Shown: positions 44,130 to 52,753, counted from the first letter of the stretch. The stretch is DNA of 64,000 bases from Acidobacteriota bacterium (GCA_016712445.1 JADJRB010000002.1:186001-250000); one strand, 5' to 3'. A program made the numbers and translations. Notes: generated from the sequence alone by a model not told the origin.

Positions 44130-44646
44130 TCATCTGCCCCTGGCGGACCTCGTAGGAATTGAGTTCGCCGAGGAAGGTCATGCCGAGCAGAGATTGCTCG
44201 AGTTCGGTGCGAAGGATCACCGCGTCGACATTCTCCACCTTGACCCGCCCGATGCGGATGCTGGCGAGGGTGACCGGTGCACCATAGGTGACGCCGCCTG
44301 CCGTCCGGATCTCCGAGTCGAAGTCGAGCTCCTCCGGCTTCAGGCCGAGGCGCTGGGCGTCGAAATAAGTCAGCGCCACGATGCTGGCGCCGGTATCGAC
44401 CATGAACTTGACCTGCGTGCCGCTGACATCTGCGCGCGTCCAGAAATGGCCATCCGCCTCGCGGTCGATGAAGGCGGCGCTGGCGCCAGGAAGGGCTGAC
44501 GGTTGCGGCGTGGCGACGGCAACCGTCGCCGGCGCAGGATCCGTTGCCGCAGCCTGCTCCTTGAATTTGGGCGCAATATAAAAGGCGATGCCCATCGCAA
44601 TGGCGACGGCGGCTATCATGACGAAGAACAGGTTGCGCAAGGCCAT
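44116..44646 (-). CDS. Retropepsin-like aspartic protease, TIGR02281 family
   Basis: A 176-residue membrane-anchored clan AA protease. The N-terminal helix is RNLFFVMIAAVAIAMGIAF, followed by a low-complexity Ala/Pro linker, then one retropepsin domain with the catalytic VKFMVDTGASIVALT (Asp near residue 83) and a C-terminal LLGMTFLGELNSYEV. A single domain implies that a dimer forms the active site. These are common in alphaproteobacteria and of unknown substrate. It is followed by the DUF1289 gene after an unrelated stop/start gap on the upstream side. Confidence 0.88.
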   Translation of the reverse strand: MALRNLFFVMIAAVAIAMGIAFYIAPKFKEQAAATDPAPATVAVATPQPSALPGASAAFIDREADGHFWTRADVSGTQVKFMVDTGASIVALTYFDAQRLGLKPEELDFDSEIRTAGGVTYGAPVTLASIRIGRVKVENVDAVILRTELEQSLLGMTFLGELNSYEVRQGQMIIRQ

Positions 44647-44649
44647 CGC

Positions 44650-44844
44650 TCAGCGTTTCCCCAGCGTTTCCAGCTGGCTGATGCGCGCGGGCAGGCGGGC
44701 GATGACATCGTCACGGCCTTCAGCGCTCATCTGGCTCCACCGGCCGATCTCCGGCAGGGTCCGTCCACAGCCGAGGCAGAAGCCCGTCTGGCCGTCTACG
44801 GCGCAAACCTTGATGCAAGGGGTCTTTATCGGCGCAATGGGCAT
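44650..44844 (-). CDS. DUF1289 domain small protein
   Basis: A 64-residue protein with the DUF1289 cysteine pattern: IKTPCIKVCAVDGQTGFCLG followed by CGRTLPEIGRW. The four cysteines suggest zinc or iron-sulphur binding; similar small proteins are widespread in proteobacteria and unassigned. The ATG at 44844 begins just before the conserved motif; a longer reading adds a non-conserved leader. It is co-oriented with, and 3 nt upstream of, the retropepsin gene. Confidence 0.85.
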   Translation of the reverse strand: MPIAPIKTPCIKVCAVDGQTGFCLGCGRTLPEIGRWSQMSAEGRDDVIARLPARISQLETLGKR

Positions 44845-44978
44845 GTCTATAGCAAATACCGGATAGGGGATTCCGGCAAGTATTGCATACACGGCGTAAC
44901 AAATCCTTGCCGGACAGACCCCGGATTGTTTGATACCTTAACGTCTGCGCACGGCATTTGCGCAGGGAGAATCCAGCC

Positions 44979-45980
44979 TTGAGTGATCCTGCTACCCAGA
45001 AATCGCCGCTGGCCGATGTGCGCGAACTGATTCTGAAGCCGATCGAGCCGGACGTCGCGTCCGGCGACAAGGTCCGGGCGGCCCTGCTCGGCATGGGCCG
45101 GGAAGGGGATTTCGGAAAGCTGGGCGAGGCGGCCGAATGGCTGGCGCGCTGGCAGCGTCGTTTCCCGCCGCGGATCGAAAAGCCGACGCTTGCCATATTC
45201 GCGGGGTCTCACGGGATCGTCGATGCCGGCGTCTCTTTGTCGAGCAATTCCGACACGCGCGCCCACATCGATGCGCTGACCCAAGGCCGCGCTCCGCTCT
45301 CGGCAATCGCGACCCAGGCAGGTGCCAACGTGCGTGTGTTCGAGCTGGCGCTCGACCGGCCGACGCCGAGCATCGCCAAGGAAGCGGCGATGACCGAGCG
45401 CGAGTGCGCGGCAACGATCGCCTACGGATTCGAAGCCGTCGAGGACAAACCTGACCTTCTGGCGATCGCCGTTTCGGGCGCCGGCGTCGGCACGGCGGCC
45501 GCTGCGGTGGCGTGTGCACTGTATGGCGGCTCGCCGGACTACTGGGTCCGGCCAAGTGCGCAGACGGAGGCCTCCCTGTCGGGCAAGCGCAGCTCGCTGG
45601 TCAGCGACGCGCTCCGCCTGCACAGAGGCCATCTGTCTGACCCTCTGGAAGCACTTCGCTGCCTCGGCGGCCGCGAACTCGCCGCGTGTGTGGGCGCCAT
45701 CATCGCGGCCCGTCACCAGAGCATCCCTGTCGTGCTGGACGGCTTTGCTACGACCATCGCGGCGGGCGTTGTGCATGCGGTGATGCCGTCTGCGGTGAGC
45801 CATTGCCTCGCCTCCCACATCACCCAGCGCCCCGCCCATGAAGCGTCGCTCGAGCGGATAGGTCTGTCGCCACTGCTGCAACTGCAATTCCAGACTGGCG
45901 GCGGGCTGGGATCGGCAACCGCAATCGGGCTGCTCAAGACCGCCTGCGCGCCCTTCATTGCCAAGCCGGCTTCCGCATGA
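44979..45980 (+). CDS. cobT: CobT-like phosphoribosyltransferase with altered active site
   Basis: A 333-residue homologue of nicotinate-nucleotide:dimethylbenzimidazole phosphoribosyltransferase, which makes the lower-ligand nucleotide of B12. Family landmarks are present: FAGSHGIVDAGVSL, TPSIAKEAAMTEREC, DPLEALRCLGGRELAACVGA and VVLDGFATTIAA. However, the usual GEMGIGNTT reads SGAGVGTAA (residues 166-174), and the C-terminal RLGEGTGAA, holding the catalytic Glu317 of Salmonella CobT, reads QTGGGLGSA (305-313). Both glutamates are replaced by Gly. TTG 44979 has GGGAG 8 nt upstream. The enzyme may be inactive, regulatory or act on a different base. No other cobalamin genes adjoin it. Confidence 0.8.
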   Translation: MSDPATQKSPLADVRELILKPIEPDVASGDKVRAALLGMGREGDFGKLGEAAEWLARWQRRFPPRIEKPTLAIFAGSHGIVDAGVSLSSNSDTRAHIDALTQGRAPLSAIATQAGANVRVFELALDRPTPSIAKEAAMTERECAATIAYGFEAVEDKPDLLAIAVSGAGVGTAAAAVACALYGGSPDYWVRPSAQTEASLSGKRSSLVSDALRLHRGHLSDPLEALRCLGGRELAACVGAIIAARHQSIPVVLDGFATTIAAGVVHAVMPSAVSHCLASHITQRPAHEASLERIGLSPLLQLQFQTGGGLGSATAIGLLKTACAPFIAKPASA

Positions 45981-46095
45981 CGCAGGGGCAGTGCGGCATT
46001 CTTTACGTTTACGTGCACGTCACCTTGCCAGCGCGCACTTTTGACTGACATAGAGGGGCCAAGAGGCCCACAGAGACTCCGGAGGAATATCGGCC

Positions 46096-47289
46096 ATGAA
46101 TCTAGACTTTACGCCTGAAGAGACTGCCTTCCGCGACGAAGTGCGCGCCTTCATCCGCGACAACTATCCGCGTGAACTGGCCGGCACCGGAACCCGCGAA
46201 GACCTGACGCGCGAACAATTCCTCGCCTGGCACAAGATCCTCGGCAAGAAGGGTTGGTCAGCGCCCGCCTGGCCGAAAAAATACGGCGGCACCGGCTGGA
46301 CCTCCACGCAGCGTTACATCTGGTCCGAAGAAAACGCGCGCATGGACACGATCATGCCGCTGCCGTTCTCGGTCTCGATGGTCGGACCGGTCATCTACAC
46401 GTTCGGCAACGAGGAGCAGAAGGCGAAACACCTTCCGGGCATCCTGTCGGGCGACGTCTGGTGGTGCCAGGGTTATTCCGAGCCGGGCGCAGGGTCTGAC
46501 CTCGCCAGCGTCAAGACGACGGCCGTGCGCGACGGCGACCATTATGTGATCAACGGCCAGAAGACCTGGACCACGCTGGCGCAACACGCCGACTGGGGCT
46601 TCTTCCTCTGCCGCACCGATCCGACCGCGAAATCGCAGGAGGGCATCAGCTTCATCCTCGTAGACATGAAGACGCCCGGTATCGAAGTGCGCCCGATCAA
46701 GCTGATCGACGGCACGCATGAAGTGAACGAGACCTGGCTGACCGACGTGCGCGTTCCGGTCACCAACCTGATCGGCAAGGAAAACGAAGGCTGGACCTAC
46801 GCGAAATTCCTGCTGGCGCACGAACGGTCCGGCATCGCCGGCGTGGCGCGTTCCAAGCGGGGCATCGAACGGTTGCGCGACATCGCGTCAAGCGAAGTCA
46901 TCGACGGCGAACCGCTGATCACCAACGGCGACTTCGCCCGCAAGATCAGCCAGCTCGAGATCGACCTGACGGCGCTTGAGTTCACCGAACTGCGCACGCT
47001 GGCATCGGAAGCAGCCGGCAAGGGCCCCGGCCCCGAAAGCTCGATCCTGAAAGTGAAGGGCACCGAGATCCAGCAACGCCTGACAGAGTTGACCCTGGAA
47101 GCCGTCGGCAACTACGGCGCACCCTATGCCCGCGGCATGGATGGCCACGGCATCAACGATTTCAACGTCGGACCAGAGTATGCGAACTTTGCCGCCGACA
47201 CCTACTTCAACATGCGCAAGACTTCGATCTATGGCGGATCGAACGAAATTCAGCGCAACATCATTACAAAGATGATCCTCGGCCTCTAA
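46096..47289 (+). CDS. Acyl-CoA dehydrogenase (subunit 1 of a pair)
   Basis: A 397-residue FAD-dependent acyl-CoA dehydrogenase: LDFTPEETAFRDEVRAFI, WWCQGYSEPGAGSDLAS, YVINGQKTWTTLAQHADWGF, KFLLAHERSGIAGVARSK and C-terminal YGGSNEIQRNIITKMILGL. The last motif has Gly where medium-chain enzymes have the catalytic Glu, a feature of the FadE/ChsE-type group that uses another Glu or works as a heteromer. GGAGGAA precedes the ATG. A second dehydrogenase begins 24 nt downstream. Substrate chain or ring type unknown. Confidence 0.9.
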   Translation: MNLDFTPEETAFRDEVRAFIRDNYPRELAGTGTREDLTREQFLAWHKILGKKGWSAPAWPKKYGGTGWTSTQRYIWSEENARMDTIMPLPFSVSMVGPVIYTFGNEEQKAKHLPGILSGDVWWCQGYSEPGAGSDLASVKTTAVRDGDHYVINGQKTWTTLAQHADWGFFLCRTDPTAKSQEGISFILVDMKTPGIEVRPIKLIDGTHEVNETWLTDVRVPVTNLIGKENEGWTYAKFLLAHERSGIAGVARSKRGIERLRDIASSEVIDGEPLITNGDFARKISQLEIDLTALEFTELRTLASEAAGKGPGPESSILKVKGTEIQQRLTELTLEAVGNYGAPYARGMDGHGINDFNVGPEYANFAADTYFNMRKTSIYGGSNEIQRNIITKMILGL

Positions 47290-47313
47290 GGCGCGCGGAC
47301 TGGGAGGACTCAC

Positions 47314-48468
47314 ATGGATTTCAATTTCACTGAAGAACAGACGATGATCCGCGACAGCCTCGCACGGCTGATCAAGGACCAGTATGACTTTGACACCCAC
47401 CGCAAGGTGGTCGCCTCGAAAGAAGGCTGGCGTCCGAAGATGTGGGCGCAGTTCGCCGAACTGGGCCTGCTTGCTGCCCCGTTCAGCGAAGCCGATGGCG
47501 GCCTCGGCGGCGGTCCGATCGACGCGATGGTCGTGATGGAGGAGTTCGGCAAGGGACTCGTGGTCGAGCCCTTCGTGCAGACGGTCGTTTGCGCCGGCGG
47601 CTTCCTGAAGCGCGGCACCGACGCTCAGAAGTCTGAGCACCTGGCCCCGCTGATTGCCGGCGAGCGCGTATTCGCATTCGCTTACGCCGAGCCGAAAGGC
47701 CGCTACAATCTCGCCGATCTCGAGACGACCGCCAAGAAAGACGGCGCCGGCTACAAGATCTCCGGCCACAAGGCGGTGGTCGTGGGCGCCCCCTGGGCGA
47801 GCCACCTGATCGTCACGGCACGGACGGCCGGCGGTCGCCGCGATACCAAGGGCATCGGCGTGTTCATCGTGCCGAAGGATGCCAAGGGCGTCACCACGCG
47901 CGACTATCCGACGGTCGATGGCCGCCGCGCTTCCGAAGTGCATTTCGACAACGTCTCGGTCGGTGCCGACGCCGTGATCGGCGATGCGGGCAACGGCCTG
48001 CCGCTGATCGAGCGCGTGACCGATGAAGCAATCGCAGCCCTCTGCGCCGAAGCTTGCGGTGCCATGAAAGTGGCGCAGGCCATGACGGTCGAATATTCGC
48101 GGACGCGCAAACAGTTCGGCACTGCCATCGGCAAGTTCCAGGTCCTGCAGCACAAGATGGTCGACATGTTCATGGAGGCCGAACAGTCGGTTTCGATGAC
48201 CTACATGGCCACGCTGAAACTGGACGAAGACGACGTGACGCGGAAGAAGGCGGCATCGGCTGCCAAGGTCCGGATCGGGCAGGCCGGCCGTTTCGTCGGC
48301 CAGAACGCCATCCAGATCCACGGCGGCATGGGCATGACGGACGAGCTCGCCATCGGCCACTATTTCAAACGCCTGACGATCATCGACTCCGAATTCGGTA
48401 ACGTCGACCACCACCTCAAGCGGTACACGGATCTTTCTGCTGCTGAAGTGGCCGTCGCGGCCGAATAA
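47314..48468 (+). CDS. Acyl-CoA dehydrogenase (subunit 2 of a pair)
   Basis: A 384-residue acyl-CoA dehydrogenase: NFTEEQTMIRDSLARLIKDQ, FAYAEPKGRYNLADLETTA and YKISGHKAVVVGAPWASHLI. The C-terminal half has NAIQIHGGMGMTDELAIGHY and ends without the classical YEG motif. It is translated from ATG 47314 with GGGAGG upstream, and is clearly co-transcribed with the preceding dehydrogenase. The pairing of two divergent subunits resembles alpha2beta2 dehydrogenases used on bulky CoA thioesters (inference). Confidence 0.9.
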   Translation: MDFNFTEEQTMIRDSLARLIKDQYDFDTHRKVVASKEGWRPKMWAQFAELGLLAAPFSEADGGLGGGPIDAMVVMEEFGKGLVVEPFVQTVVCAGGFLKRGTDAQKSEHLAPLIAGERVFAFAYAEPKGRYNLADLETTAKKDGAGYKISGHKAVVVGAPWASHLIVTARTAGGRRDTKGIGVFIVPKDAKGVTTRDYPTVDGRRASEVHFDNVSVGADAVIGDAGNGLPLIERVTDEAIAALCAEACGAMKVAQAMTVEYSRTRKQFGTAIGKFQVLQHKMVDMFMEAEQSVSMTYMATLKLDEDDVTRKKAASAAKVRIGQAGRFVGQNAIQIHGGMGMTDELAIGHYFKRLTIIDSEFGNVDHHLKRYTDLSAAEVAVAAE

Positions 48469-48492
48469 GGCTTAGCCGGCAATCTGTTTAGG

Positions 48493-48527
48493 GCGGGGCT
48501 GGAGCGATCCGGCCCCGCTTTTATTTT
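48493..48527 (+). terminator. Rho-independent terminator of the acyl-CoA dehydrogenase operon
   Basis: An 11-bp stem (48493-48503 with 48508-48518, one G-U pair) with loop GCGA is followed by TTTTATTTT. The T tract runs into the end of the opposing GT4 gene. Confidence 0.88.
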
Positions 48528-49783
48528 GCGCCGTCTGCGAGCGCGCTCTGGATCAGAGCAATGGCTGTGTCGTGTGAGAGTCGGCTGCGTGCGCGGGCAC
48601 GGGCATTGCGGGAAAGCTCTACGCGGCGCGCCGCATTGTTTACAAGGTCAAGTATCTCGGCTTCCAGCGCGGCCGGGCCATTTGCGACAATGACCAAGTC
48701 GTCCAGCACGTCACCGAACCCTTCAAGCGCAAGAGGGTAGGCAATCGTCGGCATTCCGAGGAGCAGGTATTCCGCGACCTTGATGCTGACCCCCGTGGCA
48801 AAGCGTGTCGGGGCGATCCCGATGGCGTTGGCGCCGCCGAGGCTCTCGAGCGACTCCACCCGGCCGAGCACCTTGACGTTCGGGAGCGCGGCGCGCGCAG
48901 GCGTCAGCGTGCGGCCGATCGAGCCCGCGATCTGGAGTTCAAGGTCCGGCGCCTTGGCAGTCAGGACCGGCCAGATATCGTCGAGGAAATGATTGATCGC
49001 TTCCGTGTTGCCGCCATGCACGGTGCCAATGAAGACGAGCCGAGGCTTTCCCGTGTCCTCCGTCGGCTGATAGTCCGGCGCATCCGGCGGCACCCAGGCC
49101 ATTTGCACCGATGGCAGGTGCAGCTTCACTTTCGCAAGTTCGTTGGCCGAAGCGTAGAAGATCAGGTCGCAGCTCGATAGCCAGTCGATTTCGGTCTCGA
49201 GGCTGGTCTCGTCGAAGTCGATCACCTGGCCGCCTTCGCGGAAGCGCTCGGCGCGGTCGGACAGGAGGTCATGCATCAGGCAGGCGTGCAGCGTCCTAGA
49301 TTTCAACCGCTTCAGGGCGGGCCCCATCGAGCTGTATTCCGCTAGCGTGATGGCCGCTGGTTGCGCATCGCAGGTCCGAGCCACGATCTCGGCTTCGTCC
49401 CGACTGATCTCCTTTCCGAGGTAGCTTGGAATGACGATGTTTGCACCCAGGCGGCGCGCCGCCTCCTTGACCAGTCGCACGGCAAATCGCGCGTAGATCC
49501 GGGGCGAGAGCGACCAATATCGGTTGCCGATCTTCAGAGCGCGTGGCCAGACGATCTCCCTGGCGAGCGAGGACAAGCGCGGATGCACGCTCGCCCAAGG
49601 ACGGTTTCCGAACGACTGGTAGGGGGCGAATACGATCCGGATATCCATGCCGGCCCGCTTCACCATGCGCATGAACGTCTCGAGATACGCGCCATTGCCG
49701 GTCGACATATTGTCGAGTTGGCGCTGCACCAGCAGGTCCATCACGGGGCGCGTTGAGGCGGCAGAAGAGGGGGAATCGGACAT
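48521..49783 (-). CDS. Family 4 glycosyltransferase
   Basis: A 420-residue GT-B protein. The acceptor domain begins with MDLLVQRQLDNMSTGNGAYL. The donor domain has LVFIGTVHGGNTEAINHFLD, VKVLGRVESLESLGGANAIG and the GT4 E-x7-E-like loop FATGVSIKVAEYLLLGMPTI. It is not in the main polysaccharide locus and has no glycan genes nearby. The ATG at 49783 was chosen because the upstream reading has no site or homology. Acceptor and donor unknown. Confidence 0.85.
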   Translation of the reverse strand: MSDSPSSAASTRPVMDLLVQRQLDNMSTGNGAYLETFMRMVKRAGMDIRIVFAPYQSFGNRPWASVHPRLSSLAREIVWPRALKIGNRYWSLSPRIYARFAVRLVKEAARRLGANIVIPSYLGKEISRDEAEIVARTCDAQPAAITLAEYSSMGPALKRLKSRTLHACLMHDLLSDRAERFREGGQVIDFDETSLETEIDWLSSCDLIFYASANELAKVKLHLPSVQMAWVPPDAPDYQPTEDTGKPRLVFIGTVHGGNTEAINHFLDDIWPVLTAKAPDLELQIAGSIGRTLTPARAALPNVKVLGRVESLESLGGANAIGIAPTRFATGVSIKVAEYLLLGMPTIAYPLALEGFGDVLDDLVIVANGPAALEAEILDLVNNAARRVELSRNARARARSRLSHDTAIALIQSALADGAK

Positions 49784-49890
49784 GAACCAGCGCGGCAGTT
49801 GGAGGACGCGTCCGGCAATGCAAGTCCGTGGCCAGCAGGACAAGCCCTGAAAGCGAATTGGCGTCCGTATATTCGCGTCAGGGGCGAAGT

Positions 49891-50100
49891 TCAGGCTGCG
49901 CGTGCGCGCAATTCGGCGATCGACTCTCTCGCCTCTTCGCAGGCTTCACGCAGTTCGGGGGCCGCATCGCCTTCGCTGCTGGCCACATGCGCAGCGATGA
50001 GTTTCAGCGCTTCATCGATCACGGCGAGATGAAAAGCTGCCGACACGTCGCGGTTATCCAGCCGCGTGCGTTCACCTGTTATGTCGAAAATGCAATTCAT
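49891..50100 (-). CDS. Small hypothetical helical protein
   Basis: A 69-codon frame whose product, after a short N-terminus (MNCIFDITGERTRL), is Ala/Glu/Arg-rich and predicted to be amphipathic helix (ELREACEEARESIAELRARA). No domain is recognised. The start lacks a ribosome binding site; an in-frame GTG lies 18 codons in. The leader 50101-50130 is unusually A+T-rich for this window and an inverted repeat lies at 50133-50150, which supports a real transcription unit. It could also be a chance frame. Confidence 0.42.
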   Translation of the reverse strand: MNCIFDITGERTRLDNRDVSAAFHLAVIDEALKLIAAHVASSEGDAAPELREACEEARESIAELRARAA

Positions 50101-50132
50101 AATAGAAAACTACACAAATTCCCCTTTAAGTA

Positions 50133-50150
50133 AATGGCATTTGAGTGCCA
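50133..50150 (-). promoter_or_regulatory. Inverted repeat upstream of the small ORF
   Basis: ATGGCA-N6-TGCCAT, a perfect 6-bp inverted repeat next to an A+T-rich stretch (50101-50130) preceding the 69-codon frame. Possible operator; binding factor unknown. Confidence 0.35.
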
Positions 50151-50181
50151 TATCCCGAAAGGTTGTGAAATCGTGGGGCGT

Positions 50182-50967
50182 TCAGCCCTTTGCCCAGAGC
50201 GTTTCGAGGTCGCGGGCCATTGCCTCGGACTTCCGGGCAATCGCATCCGGCACCCGGAAGCCGACGATGGCTGTGCCTTCCAGCGAGCTCGTTTCGGCGG
50301 GCGCCACGGGCCAACGCGCGCCGGTAATCAGGTTGGCGCCGAGATCCGCCAGATGGTCGCCGAACTCCGCCTCGCGGCCGTCCCGGAACAAGGGCAGCCA
50401 CAGGAGGATCATTCCGGTTGGCCAGCGCTTCAGCGCCTTCGGTGTCCACAATGCGAGCGCTTCGATGTCGCGGCGCGTTTCATAGCTCGGGTCGGAGAAA
50501 ACGATGATCTGTTCATGCCCGCGCGGCGCCAGCTTCAGCGCGCCGGCATACCCATCCGCCTCCCGGATCATCACGCGCGGGTCCGCGCCGACATTTTCGG
50601 TCAGTGCCTTGAACTCGGCAGGGTGGCGTTCGAACAGGACCAGGCGCGCCGAGGCGGGAAGACGCGCGAGCGCGACAGCAGGCGAACCCGGATAGTCCTT
50701 TTCCGTCCGTGAGCGGACGAGATCGAGCCAGTCACCGAATCCGTCCGGCGCCTTGCCCTTCAACAGGGCACGGATGCCGGCATCGGCCTCCCCCCCCTTG
50801 GTGGCCTGGGCGCCGGTCAGGTCGTACCGTCCGCGCCCGGAGTGCGTCTCCACGTAGAGCAGCGGACGCGGCCTCTTGGCCGCGTCGCGCAGGACAAGGT
50901 CCAGTACGGCGTGCTTCAGCACGTCCGCGCGGTTGCCCGCATGAAAGCCGTGCTGGTAGGACAGCAT
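50182..50967 (-). CDS. rlmJ: 23S rRNA (adenine(2030)-N6)-methyltransferase
   Basis: A 261-residue RlmJ homologue. It starts LSYQHGFHAGNRADVLKHAV, the strongly conserved N-terminus, and has YVETHSGRGRYDL and FERHPAEFKALTENVG. The catalytic motif reads DPSYE where most RlmJ proteins have DPPY/F. It is somewhat shorter than E. coli RlmJ (280). ATG 50967 is 22 nt after the M28 peptidase stop, so both are probably co-transcribed. It methylates A2030 of 23S rRNA, using SAM. Confidence 0.9.
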   Translation of the reverse strand: MLSYQHGFHAGNRADVLKHAVLDLVLRDAAKRPRPLLYVETHSGRGRYDLTGAQATKGGEADAGIRALLKGKAPDGFGDWLDLVRSRTEKDYPGSPAVALARLPASARLVLFERHPAEFKALTENVGADPRVMIREADGYAGALKLAPRGHEQIIVFSDPSYETRRDIEALALWTPKALKRWPTGMILLWLPLFRDGREAEFGDHLADLGANLITGARWPVAPAETSSLEGTAIVGFRVPDAIARKSEAMARDLETLWAKG

Positions 50968-50989
50968 TGCCGGACCGGACTCCTGGTGC

Positions 50990-52729
50990 CTATTGCTGGC
51001 CGAGGCTTTCCTTGCGGGTCGCTTCGAATTCGTTACCGGCATACCATGTCGGCCAGTCAGCCGACTTGGCGATGTCGCGCCCGAGTTCGAACAACACCTT
51101 CACGTTTTCTTCGGTGCCGGAGAGGTCCCAGCTGTCCGAATACTCGTCCATCGGCTTGTGGTAGCGCTCGGCTGTGTAGGCCGCCGCCGCAGCTTTGCCG
51201 GCCGCGATGCCACCCTCCAGCTTGTCGTCGCCGCCATCAGCATACAGCATCGGCACGCCTTTCTTGGCGAACGAGATATGGTCCGAACGGTAGAACGATC
51301 CGGCTTCGGGGCGCGGGTCGGGCTTGATCTCGCGGCCGGTTGCGGCGAGCAGCGCCTTGAGGCGATCCTCGAGTTCAGACGCACCATAACCCACGACCAC
51401 CATGTCCTTGGTCCGGCCGATCGGCAACGCGCCATCGATGTTTATGCCGGCCACGATCTTGTTCAGCGGCACGGTCGGTTGCTCGGCGTAGAAAGCAGAG
51501 CCAAGCAGGCCGGACTCTTCCAGCGTCACAGAGACGAACAGGGCCGACCGGTCGAGCGTTTCAGCTTTCATCGCCTCGGCAATCTCCAGCAGGGCCGCCA
51601 CGCCGGTGGCGTTGTCGACGGCGCCGTTGAAGATGTCGTCCTCATAGAAATCCTGGCCTTCCTTGCCGGCCTTCTCACCGGTCTTCTTGCCGAGGTGATC
51701 CCAGTGGGCCGTGTACAGAACATATTCGTCCGGCTTGGTCGTGCCGGGGATGACGCCGACCACATTCCGGCTCGAGCCGGGCTCGATGGTCTGGTGAATG
51801 CTGGCACGCAATTTCAGGCCATCAAGCGCGACCGGCTTGAAGCCCGGCGTCTTGGCCGCCGTCTTCATGGCTTCGAAGTCGAGGCCGGCCTTCTGGAACA
51901 TTTGCGCGGCCATATCGCGCGTGATCCAGCCTTCGAGCTGCGCGCGGCTGTCGCCGCCGTCGGGACGCACGAGGTCGGATTGCGCGCCTGTCCACGAGCC
52001 GCTCACGACTTCCCAGCCATAGGCCGCCGGTTCGGTCTCGTGGATGACGAGCGCCGCGGTGGCGCCCTGGCGTGCGGCTTCCTCGAACTTGTAAGTCCAC
52101 CGGCCATAGTAGGTCATCGCGCGGCCATTGAAGAGCGCCGGATCACCGGTGGCATATCCGGGATCGTTGACAAGGATCAGGACGGTCTTGCCCTTGTAGT
52201 CTTGGCCTGCGTAGTCGTTCCAGTTGTACTCGGGTGCCACGGCGCCGTAGCCGACGAACACGACATCGGTTGGGTCGAAGGAAACCGTGTCGGTATTCTG
52301 GTGCTTGGTCCAGTAGACGGCCTGGTCCTTCATCGCGAGCGACAGCTCGTCGCCGTCCGGCCAGGTGACCACCAGCTCCGAAGTGGCGGGGTCGACCGTC
52401 TGGTTCACCATCTTCACTTCCTGGAAGAAGGTGCCGTTGTCGCCGCCGGGCTCAAGCCCGATACGCGCCATTTCGGCGGCAATCCAGGCGGCCGAAGCTT
52501 CACCGGCCGGCGTCGACGGGCCGCGCCCTTCGAACGCGTCATCAGCGACCGTCTTGATGCGCACTGCCAGGTCGGCAGCGGTGATTTCCGGCGTTGTGGC
52601 TTCCGGAAGCGGCAGCAGCAGCTCTTCAGCCTGCACTTCCGGTTCGGCGGCCGGCACGGCGGCATCCGGCGCACAGGCCGTCAGCGTCAGTGCGGCTGCG
52701 GCGGACAGTAGGGCAAAACGTAGGATCAT
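50990..52729 (-). CDS. M28 family zinc metallopeptidase, predicted lipoprotein
   Basis: A 579-residue protein with lipobox LTAC (about residue 19), a PA-like insert (about 170-330, including KTVLILVNDPG and TAALVIHETEPAAYGWE) and the M28 catalytic domain. The metal and catalytic residues appear in order: YTAHWDHLG, GAVDNATG, VTLEESGLLGS, and RSDHISFAKKG. Such enzymes cleave N-terminal residues from peptides in the periplasm. The ATG at 52729 begins the signal peptide. It is divergent from an alpha/beta hydrolase. Confidence 0.92.
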   Translation of the reverse strand: MILRFALLSAAAALTLTACAPDAAVPAAEPEVQAEELLLPLPEATTPEITAADLAVRIKTVADDAFEGRGPSTPAGEASAAWIAAEMARIGLEPGGDNGTFFQEVKMVNQTVDPATSELVVTWPDGDELSLAMKDQAVYWTKHQNTDTVSFDPTDVVFVGYGAVAPEYNWNDYAGQDYKGKTVLILVNDPGYATGDPALFNGRAMTYYGRWTYKFEEAARQGATAALVIHETEPAAYGWEVVSGSWTGAQSDLVRPDGGDSRAQLEGWITRDMAAQMFQKAGLDFEAMKTAAKTPGFKPVALDGLKLRASIHQTIEPGSSRNVVGVIPGTTKPDEYVLYTAHWDHLGKKTGEKAGKEGQDFYEDDIFNGAVDNATGVAALLEIAEAMKAETLDRSALFVSVTLEESGLLGSAFYAEQPTVPLNKIVAGINIDGALPIGRTKDMVVVGYGASELEDRLKALLAATGREIKPDPRPEAGSFYRSDHISFAKKGVPMLYADGGDDKLEGGIAAGKAAAAAYTAERYHKPMDEYSDSWDLSGTEENVKVLFELGRDIAKSADWPTWYAGNEFEATRKESLGQQ

Positions 52730-52753
52730 GTCGGGTTCCCCGCGAGTCATGTG

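Noticed and set aside
44845..44978. Possible cobalamin riboswitch before cobT
   Set aside because: The 134-bp region has no recognisable B12-box or pseudoknot arrangement.
46888..48414. 508-codon minus-strand frame over the acyl-CoA dehydrogenases
   Set aside because: Antisense shadow; both dehydrogenases are intact on the plus strand.
50993..52711. 572-codon plus-strand frame over the M28 peptidase
   Set aside because: Antisense shadow; the minus-strand peptidase has all metal motifs and a lipoprotein signal.
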